DNA of 64,000 nucleotides from CAZTHM01 sp041946825 (GTDB lineage Bacteria > Acidobacteriota > Terriglobia > UBA7540): positions 134,633 to 198,632 of the forward strand of contig JBHGBD010000004.1 of the NCBI GenBank assembly GCA_041946825.1. The letters are read 5' to 3'. Below are positions 41,694 through 49,479 of this stretch, piece by piece. Every line of letters starts with the position of its first letter. Position 1 is the first letter of the stretch. Under the pieces are notes generated by a model. The model worked only from the letters and a program-made list of their open reading frames with translations, had not been told where the DNA came from and did no database searches. A program made the position numbers and the translations under genes.

Positions 41694-43046
41694 ATGTTCC
41701 CTGGCGTCGCGTGTGCGCGCAAAAGAACGCAATGGCTTTTGCTGGCGGTGATCTCCCTCGCGCCCGGCTGGGATGCTCATTCCCAGGCGCCCGGAGAAAA
41801 GAATAACCTCGCGGGACCGCCGCGGTCCGGCACAGAAGATATCACCCGGAAATCCGATCCCGCGGAGGACGAATCCCGGGCCTGGCAGAAGCTCCTCGAA
41901 TTGTCGCCGAACGATCCGCGGACATTGATCAAGGGGCTGGAAGATTTCCTCGCGCGCTTTCCCCAAAGCCCCCGACGCGAGCAGGTCCTGCGCACGATTT
42001 ACCAGCAGGCGCTCCAGTCGAATGACCCGCGCAAGGCCATCGAAGCCGGCGAGAAACTCCTGGCGCTGAATCCCGAGGACCCCGACCTGCTGACCGGCTT
42101 GACTGATCTCTACGGCCGCTCGTCGGACGCCGCGAGTCGCACGAAGGCGCTCACCTATGCGACGCGGTTCGTCGAGCATGCGGAAAAGTTCGCGGCGCAA
42201 TCCCCGTCCGCTGAGATCCCCGCCGGGAAGTGGTCGGAGCTGGAGTCCGCGATTCGCGCCACGGCTTACTTCCTGCGCGGCAAAGTTCACGCTGAATCGG
42301 GCGAGGTCGAGCTGGCTGTGGCTGACTTCGAGAAGAGCCTGGCCATCTACCCGACCGCGGATGTGGCGGAGCGACTGGGAGATGTCTCATTGCAGGGCGG
42401 CGACACCGACCGAGCCATCGACGCATACGCCACAGCCTTTGTGATTCCCGACAAGCGCGCTGACCCGGCGCGCCGGGAACTAATCCGCCGCAAGCTCGGC
42501 AGCGCCTACATCGCGAAGTACCGCTCGGAAAAGGGCCTGGGTGAATTGATTCTCGCCCGCTACGACAAGCTTGCATTGTCACTCGCGGGGCGGGTCAGGG
42601 CGGACAGCAAGGCCGACAAACTATCCCGCGATCCCTCGGAATTCATTCTCCAGCGTCTGGACGGCTCGGAATTGCACCTGCGCGAATTGAAAGGAAAAGT
42701 CGTGGTGATGGACTTCTGGGCGACGTGGTGCGCCCCGTGCCGCCTGCAAGGCAAGCTGATCGAACAGGTGGTCGAGAGTTTCCGCCAGGAACCCGCCGTG
42801 ACGTTCCTCGCCGTCAATACCGACGAAGACCGCTCGGGCGTCCCCAAATTTCTGAAAGAAGAGAATTGGACGACGCCGGTGGTCTACGGTCCCGGCCTGG
42901 AGCAGTTGCTCGGCATCCGCGCACTGCCAACCGTGCTGATCCTGGATCGCGAAGGACGCGTCGCGTACCGGCAGGCAGGCCTGGACCCGGGAAGTTTCGT
43001 CCCCGTACTGCAAGGGAAGATTCGCGAGGCGCTGGAGATGAATTGA
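41694..43046 (+). CDS. Exported TPR protein with C-terminal TlpA-like thioredoxin domain
   Basis: A 450-residue protein. Residues 1-31 form a signal peptide. From about 60 to 290 there are tetratricopeptide-like helices, for example PRKAIEAGEKLLALNPEDPDLLTGLTDLYG and DFEKSLAIYPTADVAERLGDVSLQGGDTDRAIDAYATAF. From about 320 comes a thioredoxin-fold domain with active site MDFWATWCAPCRL and cis-Pro segment IRALPTVLILDREGRVAY. The combination suggests a periplasmic disulfide reductase docked to protein partners through the TPR. It converges on the adenosine deaminase gene with 9 bases between ends. Confidence 0.87.
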   Translation: MFPGVACARKRTQWLLLAVISLAPGWDAHSQAPGEKNNLAGPPRSGTEDITRKSDPAEDESRAWQKLLELSPNDPRTLIKGLEDFLARFPQSPRREQVLRTIYQQALQSNDPRKAIEAGEKLLALNPEDPDLLTGLTDLYGRSSDAASRTKALTYATRFVEHAEKFAAQSPSAEIPAGKWSELESAIRATAYFLRGKVHAESGEVELAVADFEKSLAIYPTADVAERLGDVSLQGGDTDRAIDAYATAFVIPDKRADPARRELIRRKLGSAYIAKYRSEKGLGELILARYDKLALSLAGRVRADSKADKLSRDPSEFILQRLDGSELHLRELKGKVVVMDFWATWCAPCRLQGKLIEQVVESFRQEPAVTFLAVNTDEDRSGVPKFLKEENWTTPVVYGPGLEQLLGIRALPTVLILDREGRVAYRQAGLDPGSFVPVLQGKIREALEMN

Positions 43047-43055
43047 ATGTCAGAT

Positions 43056-44102
43056 TCACAGGCTCAGTGGGTCAACTCCAGCCTTGGTCAGTTCGCTCAG
43101 CAACCGCGCTTTGTCGCTGTCAGGAAGAAAGGAGTATCGAATTGCGTTCTCGCACAATTGAACTATCTGCCCCCGCGAGAGCGAGAATGCCAGCGCGGCG
43201 CGAACGAATTCGCGCTCCAAACCTGTTCCGAACATCGCGGGGTCGTCAGAATTCAGCGTGACGACGAGCCCGGCGTCGAGAAACCGCGGCAAAGGATGAT
43301 CCTCGAAGCGCGCGATGAGGCCGGTCGCCACATTGCTCGTGGGGCAGACTTCGAGAGGGATGCGCCGCTCGCGCAGAAGCGCCATCACTTCCGGGTCACG
43401 AATCGCTGTCAGTCCGTGGCCAATACGTTCCGCGCCGAGCAATTCCACTGCCTTGCGAATGCTTTCGGGCCCGGCGGCCTCGCCCGCGTGCGCCGTGAGG
43501 CGCAGCCCGGCCTCGCGTGCTTCGCGGTATATTTCCACAAAATGCTCTGCCGGGCCGCGCTCTTCGTCGCCACCGATCCCGAAACCCACCACGCCGTGGG
43601 CGCGGTATCGAATCGCCCAGCCGAGGACTTCTTTGACGTGCTCGACTCCGAAGTGGCGAACCGCATCCATAATCCATCGAATGCGCACACCGAGCCGGCT
43701 CTCGGTTTCCGTAGCGGCCATGGCGATGGCTTCGAAAATTGCCTCGACCGATTGCTTCTTCCATAGGACCACGCCCGCGGAGAAGATGACTTCCGCGTAC
43801 CTTACATTCTGTGCATGCAGCGATTCCATCAGGCGCGTCGTGGCAAGCGCATAATCCTCCGGCGTTCTGAGCAGCAGAGTGACGACCCCAAAAGCCTTGA
43901 GGAAGCTCTGGAAGTTTCCGTAATGGAAGGATTGCCGGCGGCGTTCACTGACCCAGTTCCCCACCTGCCGGCGCAGCAGGCTCTTGTTGCGCGACAACTC
44001 GCGCAGCGTCTCCGGCTCGATGCTGCCCTCGAGATGTAGATGGAGTTCAACCTTCGGGAGGCGATGGATAAAGGATTCAAGGATGTCGGCGGGGTCGGTC
44101 AC
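43056..44102 (-). CDS. add: Adenosine deaminase family protein
   Basis: A 348-residue metal-dependent amidohydrolase converting adenosine to inosine, or a related aminohydrolase. All family motifs are present: metal-binding HLHLEGS (about 20-26), GFGIGGDE, RLTAHAGEAAGPESI with the His and catalytic Glu, ERIGHGLTAI, LEVCPTSN and LNSDDPAMFGT. Length is normal. Substrate could be adenosine or a related purine such as 6-aminodeoxyfutalosine; the motifs alone do not decide. It is convergent with the TPR-thioredoxin gene. Confidence 0.88.
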   Translation of the reverse strand: MTDPADILESFIHRLPKVELHLHLEGSIEPETLRELSRNKSLLRRQVGNWVSERRRQSFHYGNFQSFLKAFGVVTLLLRTPEDYALATTRLMESLHAQNVRYAEVIFSAGVVLWKKQSVEAIFEAIAMAATETESRLGVRIRWIMDAVRHFGVEHVKEVLGWAIRYRAHGVVGFGIGGDEERGPAEHFVEIYREAREAGLRLTAHAGEAAGPESIRKAVELLGAERIGHGLTAIRDPEVMALLRERRIPLEVCPTSNVATGLIARFEDHPLPRFLDAGLVVTLNSDDPAMFGTGLEREFVRAALAFSLSRGQIVQLCENAIRYSFLPDSDKARLLSELTKAGVDPLSL

Positions 44103-44191
44103 GAGGAGTTAGGGCGAAAGTGCAAGATCGAAGAACCAAGACAGATCCAACTGCCAACGGCTGACTGGCTCGCGCGGATCCTCAAGGAGCA

Positions 44192-45073
44192 TTAATGTGC
44201 TGGCAGCGCCGGTCGTCCGGCATTGAGCCAGGCGGTATACCAATAAGATCCGACGTCATGAGCTGCGGCGTTGATTTCTCGCACCGCTGCCGAGCCGATC
44301 CGGGAGTAGAACCGATCGTAGTAGTCGTCGTTATAATCGCGAAGGCCCTCGAGTGATTTGCGGTCCGTCCAGACTACCTGGCTCACCCAGGTGTTCGTTT
44401 CGAGTACAGCGTCAAACGCGTATTCGGTCGGGTCATCGATCTTGACCGCGGGCGTTGGGCGAAAAATGAAGAAGCCCTGGAAGCGATCAATCAATGTCTC
44501 GCCGAAGCGCGTCGCCAGGCCCGCCTGCCCGGTCAACTGGCCGTCATAGTTCGACGTGGTGTTGAGAGGGTCGTGCGCGTCGGCGACGTAGTGGCCCAGC
44601 GCCGCGGCAGCAAGCTTGGCTTCGTCCCACTTCTGCGCTTTTAGCGCATTCGTCAGGCGCAGGCTGTATTCGCCGATGTGCCAGGGAAGCAGGCCATTGG
44701 AATTGATCTTGCCCGAGCCATATTTCTCGACGGCGGGCTTGAACCCGTGAGGCAGTTCGCGATAAGGAAACAGCCCGTACTTGTCCAGATACATATAATG
44801 CCGCTTGCGCTCGTATCGGTCCTTCTCCATCCACTGGTTAGGATCGTTGGCATGGTCAATAAGGAATTGTCGGTTGGCGTCGAAGTAGCCCCGGATCTCG
44901 GGGGGCAACGTTTCGATAGCCCAGTTATTGACCAGACGGTGAGCCGTTGGCCCCCAGGCCAGTGCGGCGCTCCCAGTCGTCAACCAGAAGGCCAACCCGG
45001 CGATGAGCAAACCGCGGTGGGCTTGAATCTTGCGAGTCAATTTCGGGGATCGCACAGGATCAGCAGATTCCAT
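44192..45073 (-). CDS. Exported S1/P1-nuclease or zinc phospholipase C-like protein
   Basis: A 293-residue protein with a signal peptide (hydrophobic core about 20-38, ending ALA). The mature start WGPTAHRLV matches the conserved Trp and His that bind zinc in the S1/P1 nuclease and phospholipase C family, in which the new N terminus itself is a ligand. LGHYVADAHDPLNT supplies the second His-x-Asp-His-type cluster. Such proteins cleave single-stranded nucleic acids or phospholipids outside the cytoplasm. Which activity applies here cannot be told. Same strand as the add gene, 89 bases upstream of it. Confidence 0.82.
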   Translation of the reverse strand: MESADPVRSPKLTRKIQAHRGLLIAGLAFWLTTGSAALAWGPTAHRLVNNWAIETLPPEIRGYFDANRQFLIDHANDPNQWMEKDRYERKRHYMYLDKYGLFPYRELPHGFKPAVEKYGSGKINSNGLLPWHIGEYSLRLTNALKAQKWDEAKLAAAALGHYVADAHDPLNTTSNYDGQLTGQAGLATRFGETLIDRFQGFFIFRPTPAVKIDDPTEYAFDAVLETNTWVSQVVWTDRKSLEGLRDYNDDYYDRFYSRIGSAAVREINAAAHDVGSYWYTAWLNAGRPALPAH

Positions 45074-45184
45074 CAGCTTCGGCTCAGAGCAGCAGGCATC
45101 GGAGAGGGGATTCTACCGCAATTCGCCTCCGCGTGTCGCGTTTCACTCGAAAAGGCATGTGCGTTGTCCCCTCGCGGAGGGGGT

Positions 45185-46720
45185 TTACGCGGCAGGGGTA
45201 CGAGTCTCGGCCGGCTCCTCCCTGGGTGAGCTGCCGAATTCACTGTGCTTCCTGCTGTAGCTGAAATAGATCGTCAGGCCGATTGCCAGCCACACCAGAA
45301 AGCGCGCCCAAGTTTCGACGGGCAGGCTGGCCATCAGGACCAGGCAACAAAGGATCGAAAGGATTGGGATGACCGGAACCCAGGGCGTGCGGAATTTCCG
45401 CGGACGATCCGGTTGCCGGCGCCGCAAAATCAGGACGCCGAGCGAAACCAGGATGAAGGCGAAGAGCGTTCCGATGTTGGAGAGGTCCGCGAGCGTGCCG
45501 ATGTCGAAAATTCCGGCGGGAATGGCCACGAAAAAACCCGCCGCCCAAGTGCTGATGTGCGGCGTCCGAAAGCGCTGGTGGACCTTCGAGAAGACGCCCG
45601 GGAGCAACCCATCGCGTGACATCGCGAACCACACGCGCGCCTGCCCCAGTTGGAATACCAGCAGCGAGCTGATCATTCCGGTCAGCGCCCCCAGAGTGAC
45701 CCAGCGCTGGACGCTGTTGAGCCCGATGGCCTTCAGGGCATTGGCCACGGGCGCGGCGTTACGCAACGAGTCCCAGTGCTGGATGCCGGTCAGGATGATA
45801 GCCACCGAGACGTAAAGCACCGCGCAGATAATCAGCGAGGCGATAATTCCAAACGGCACATCGTGTTGCGGCCGCGGACATTCTTCCGCGGCGGTCGAAA
45901 CCGAGTCGAAGCCGATATAGGTGAAGAAAACGATCGCGCCCCCGGTGAGCACCCCCTGCCAGCCGTTGGGCATGAAAGGTTTCCAGTTGGCGGTGTCGAT
46001 GTAGCGCGCGGCGGCGAAGACAAAGATCAGAATCGCGATAATCTTCACCGTCACCATGAAATTGTTGGCGCCGGCGCTCTCGCGAATCCCGATCACCAGC
46101 ACCACGGTAATCACCATCACAATGAGAAAGCCGGGCACGTTGAAAAACGCGCCCGTGCGTTCCCCCGAAACGAAAATAGGTGTGATGAACTCACGCGGCA
46201 GCTTCAGCCCGAAGCTCTGCAGCAGGCTGTCAATGTAAGCGGAGAATCCCACGGCCACGGCCATGTTGCTGACCGCGTATTCCAGGATCAGGTCCCAGCC
46301 GATGATCCAGGCGACGATTTCCCCGAGCGTCGCGTAAGTGTAGGTGTAGGCGCTCCCGGCGATGGGGATCATCGAAGCCAGTTCGGCGTAACAAAGCCCC
46401 GCCAGCGCGCAGACCATCGCCACCATCAGGAACGACAGCGCGATGCCCGGGCCGGCGCCTGGACGCCCGGCCGTTCCCAAGGCGTTCGAGCCGTGCAAGA
46501 GAATGTCGAGGAGCGGCGCTTTCCAGATCGAATGGACCTGGAGAACCTCGCCCGCCGCCGCGGTTCCCGTGAGGATGAAAATTCCCGTGCCGATGATCGC
46601 GCCGATGCCGAGCGCCGTCAGCGACCATGGCCCCAGCGTCTTGCGAAGCTGGTGCCCCGGCCGCTCGGCTTCCGCCAGCAGTTTGTCGATGCTCTTCGTG
46701 CGCAGAAGTTGGCTTGACAT
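45185..46720 (-). CDS. APC-family amino-acid permease
   Basis: A 511-residue integral membrane protein with about 12 to 13 helices. The N terminus LGPWSLTALGIGAIIGTGIFILTGTAA is the APC family consensus, and the region GLCYAELASMIPIAGSAYTYTYATLGEIVAWIIGWDLILEY fits the cationic amino-acid transporter (CAT/YfnA) group. GFDSVSTAAEECPRPQHDVPFGI is also conserved. It imports amino acids by proton or sodium symport. No regulatory site was identified; imperfect inverted repeats lie in the upstream spacer. Confidence 0.92.
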   Translation of the reverse strand: MSSQLLRTKSIDKLLAEAERPGHQLRKTLGPWSLTALGIGAIIGTGIFILTGTAAAGEVLQVHSIWKAPLLDILLHGSNALGTAGRPGAGPGIALSFLMVAMVCALAGLCYAELASMIPIAGSAYTYTYATLGEIVAWIIGWDLILEYAVSNMAVAVGFSAYIDSLLQSFGLKLPREFITPIFVSGERTGAFFNVPGFLIVMVITVVLVIGIRESAGANNFMVTVKIIAILIFVFAAARYIDTANWKPFMPNGWQGVLTGGAIVFFTYIGFDSVSTAAEECPRPQHDVPFGIIASLIICAVLYVSVAIILTGIQHWDSLRNAAPVANALKAIGLNSVQRWVTLGALTGMISSLLVFQLGQARVWFAMSRDGLLPGVFSKVHQRFRTPHISTWAAGFFVAIPAGIFDIGTLADLSNIGTLFAFILVSLGVLILRRRQPDRPRKFRTPWVPVIPILSILCCLVLMASLPVETWARFLVWLAIGLTIYFSYSRKHSEFGSSPREEPAETRTPAA

Positions 46721-46727
46721 TTAAGAA

Positions 46728-46881
46728 CAGTGACAAGTGACAAGTGGCGAGTGACCAGGAAAAGTTAACAGACAACAGTTGACAGCCAACGCCGGAAAGG
46801 TCCAGGCCCTGAACGATCGACTGTGGACTTTAGGCAGTCGACTCGTTTGGCTCGTCACTCGTCACTTGTCACTCGCCACTG
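46728..46881. repeat. Imperfect inverted repeat with GTGACAAGTGAC-type arms
   Basis: The left arm (46728-46755) is built of AGTGACAAGTGACAAGTGG units and ends GAGTGAC. The right arm (46854-46881) is its near reverse complement. Between them lie GTTAACAGACAACAGTTGAC-type motifs and the hairpin GACTG-CAGTC. No gene is enclosed. It resembles the inverted tandem-repeat flanks at 27036-27514, without a gene inside. Confidence 0.5.
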
Positions 46882-46887
46882 CCTTCA

Positions 46888-47043
46888 TCAGCGTTTGGTC
46901 GGCGCGCCGGGACCCCGCTTCTTGACCTTGGGCTTCAGCGAGCCGCGTGGCTCCGTCTGCTTTGGCTTGGGGGGCTGCTTCTTGCGCGCCGCCCGCTTCA
47001 GTTTTTTCCGTTCCGTTTTGTCTTTGATCTTGCGAGTGTCCAT
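46888..47043 (-). CDS. 51-residue highly basic mini-protein
   Basis: The ORF starts with an ATG preceded by AAGGGAG at close spacing. The product (MDTRKIKDKTERKKLKRAAR, then a KKQPPKPKQ linker, ending VKKRGPGAPTKR) has about 40 percent Lys plus Arg and several Pro, with no hydrophobic core. It is likely disordered and would bind nucleic acid or ribosomes. No family recognised. It lies upstream of the permease and downstream of pcrA, all on the minus strand; the inverted repeat separates it from the permease. Confidence 0.6.
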   Translation of the reverse strand: MDTRKIKDKTERKKLKRAARKKQPPKPKQTEPRGSLKPKVKKRGPGAPTKR

Positions 47044-47129
47044 ATCTCCCTTTCCTGAACCGAGTGAAAATCCGCAGGGCCGTCGCCGCGTTTCATCATT
47101 CCGAATTCAAATCTCGGAATCCTCTTCGC

Positions 47130-49355
47130 TCATGCCTTTTCAAGAGGCGCGAATTTTTCAACGAATTTCTTCTGCCCATAGCCGGGAAAGCTGACTGTGA
47201 GCTTTGTCTCCTCGCCTTCGCCCTCGCAATCGAGAATGGTTCCCAGACCAAACTTGGGGTGCCGAACGCGCGCTCCGAGCTTCCAGCGGCTGCTGCCCCG
47301 GCGAGGCGCTCCCAGCTTCAAGCCGCCGGCCTTGCGAGGCTCCCGGCCACGCTCGCGGAGGAATCGCTCGACGTCGCCCGCCGAATTCACCGCATTCTCC
47401 CACGAAGTGCGGGGTTTTGTGCCGGAAAATCCCCCGCTCAGGACATCCATCAGCTCGCTGGGGATTTCGCGCAGAAAGCGCGACGGCCTGGTTCCTTCAA
47501 AAGCCTCGCGGGCAAACGACCGCCGCTCGCGCGCCCAGCTCACTACCAGCCGGTCTTTGGCGCGCGTCATGCCGACGTAACAAAGCCGCCGCTCCTCCTC
47601 GATCCCGGCCTCGTCGTCGAGCGAAAGCTTGTGCGGAAAGAGTCCCTCCTCGAGGCCCGCCAGAAATACGGTGGAAAATTCCAATCCCTTGGCGCTGTGC
47701 AAGGTCATCAGCGTGACGCGCGCGTTCTCGTCGAAATCGTCGGCATCGGAAACCAACGCGGCGTGGTCGAGAAACTCCGCCAGCGTCTCGCCCCGCTCCT
47801 CCGCTTCTGCCGCGGCATTGACGAGCTCCTGGAGGTTTTCGATTCGCCCCTCCGCTTCCGGGGTGTTTTCTGCGCGGAGCATATCGAGATAGCGGGTGCG
47901 ATCGAGCAGTTCCCGGAAGAACCCACTCATCGTCAACTGCTCGCGCGTCGCTTGAAGTTCCTGAAGCAAGCTGTAGAAGGCTTCCAGGGCCCGCAGCGCG
48001 CGCGCAGGGAGCAGCTTGGCGGCCAGTTCCTGTTCGAGAGCTTCCCATAAACTCATGTTCCCGCGGCGCGCCCCCTGCTCCAGAGCGGCCAGCGTCGTAT
48101 CGCCAATGCCGCGCGGCGGCATGTTTACGACGCGCAGAAACGACGCGGCGTCGCGGCGGTTGGTCACCAGACGCGCGTAAGCCATTAAGTCGCGCACCTC
48201 GGCGCGCGCGTAGAAACTGAATCCCCCCACCAGGCGATAGCCGATTCCGAGCCTTCGCAGCGCCTCCTCGAACATCCGTGATTGCGCATTGGTGCGGTAG
48301 AGGACTGCGATGCTGCCCTGGTCATCGGTGGCCAAGGCGCGCTGGATTTCCCCGGCGACATACGACGCTTCTTCCTCGGCGTCAGCGGCCTCGAACAGTC
48401 CCACGCGTGCGCCGCCCGCGCGGTCCGTCCAGAGCGTTTTCCCTTTGCGCGCGACGTTGCGGCTCACGACCGCAGTCGCCGCGTCGAGAATCACCTGGGT
48501 TGAGCGGTAGTTCTGCTCCAGCCGGATGATCCGCGTCGCGGGGTAGTCTTTCTCGAAGCTGAGAATGTTCTGGATGTCGGCCCCACGCCAGCGATAGATC
48601 GACTGATCCTCATCGCCCACCGCGCAAAGGTTCTGGTGGGATAAGGTGAGCTGGCGGATCAGCTGGTATTGGGTCCGGTTCGTATCCTGATACTCGTCGA
48701 CGAGCACGTAGCGAAAACTCCGGTTGTATTGCTCGCAGACATCGGGGGCGCCATAGAAAAGCTCCACCGTCTTGAGCAGCAGGTCGTCGAAATCCAGCGC
48801 GTTCGAATCGCGCAGCTTGCGCTCGTAGCGCTCGAAAATCGTGGCGAGTTTTTCCGTGGCCGGATCGGCCGCCTGGCGATAGAGATCTTCCGGCATAATT
48901 CCGCGATTCTTGGCGTAGCTGATCCGCGCCAGCACGGAACGCGGCGATGAGACCTGGTCGCCGAGGCCCAGTTCGGTCACCACGGTCTTGACCACGCGCG
49001 CCTGGTCGTCTTCGTCGTAAATCGAGAAGTCGCGGCTGTAATCGAGCCTGTCGATGCCGCGACGCAACACGCGCACGCAAAAGGAATGGAAGGTCGAAAT
49101 GTGCGGCCAGCTCTCAAGAGTCTCCGAGAGCAGCCTAGACACCCGCTCCTTCATCTGGTCGGCAGCTTTGTTCGTGAACGTTACCGCCAGGATGCTTTCC
49201 GGAGCGATACCCTTCTCGCTGATCAAGTGGGCGATCCGGTACGTAATGACACGCGTTTTGCCGCTCCCCGCGCCCGCCAGGATCAGCACCGGGCCTTCGG
49301 CGTGCTCTACCGCTTCGCGCTGCTGAAGATTCAGTTGATCGAGAAGACGAGACAT
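47130..49355 (-). CDS. pcrA: ATP-dependent DNA helicase PcrA/UvrD
   Basis: A 741-residue superfamily 1A 3'-5' helicase used in repair, replication restart and removal of RecA. Walker A GAGSGKT at 28-34, TFTNKAADQMKERV, DEYQDTNRTQYQ, GDEDQSIYRWRGADI, RLEQNYRST, TLMTLHSAKGLEFSTVFLAGLEEGLFPH and YVGMTRAKDRL are all present. The C terminus (LGARVRHPKFGLGTILDCEGEGEETKLTVSFPGYGQKKF) is the Tudor-like domain that contacts RNA polymerase in PcrA. It is distinct from the helicase-nuclease at 22.8-25.7 kb, which lacks this domain. Confidence 0.95.
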   Translation of the reverse strand: MSRLLDQLNLQQREAVEHAEGPVLILAGAGSGKTRVITYRIAHLISEKGIAPESILAVTFTNKAADQMKERVSRLLSETLESWPHISTFHSFCVRVLRRGIDRLDYSRDFSIYDEDDQARVVKTVVTELGLGDQVSSPRSVLARISYAKNRGIMPEDLYRQAADPATEKLATIFERYERKLRDSNALDFDDLLLKTVELFYGAPDVCEQYNRSFRYVLVDEYQDTNRTQYQLIRQLTLSHQNLCAVGDEDQSIYRWRGADIQNILSFEKDYPATRIIRLEQNYRSTQVILDAATAVVSRNVARKGKTLWTDRAGGARVGLFEAADAEEEASYVAGEIQRALATDDQGSIAVLYRTNAQSRMFEEALRRLGIGYRLVGGFSFYARAEVRDLMAYARLVTNRRDAASFLRVVNMPPRGIGDTTLAALEQGARRGNMSLWEALEQELAAKLLPARALRALEAFYSLLQELQATREQLTMSGFFRELLDRTRYLDMLRAENTPEAEGRIENLQELVNAAAEAEERGETLAEFLDHAALVSDADDFDENARVTLMTLHSAKGLEFSTVFLAGLEEGLFPHKLSLDDEAGIEEERRLCYVGMTRAKDRLVVSWARERRSFAREAFEGTRPSRFLREIPSELMDVLSGGFSGTKPRTSWENAVNSAGDVERFLRERGREPRKAGGLKLGAPRRGSSRWKLGARVRHPKFGLGTILDCEGEGEETKLTVSFPGYGQKKFVEKFAPLEKA

Positions 49356-49479
49356 TGAGCGGCCGCTGAGGCGGCCGGTTCTCCTGTGGAAAAGCTGGTC
49401 TCAAGCCCGAAGAGCCATTCTACACGAGATTCGATTTTGTGGGGGGCGCCCACGAGGGGTGCCCCGACAGGTATTCCGG

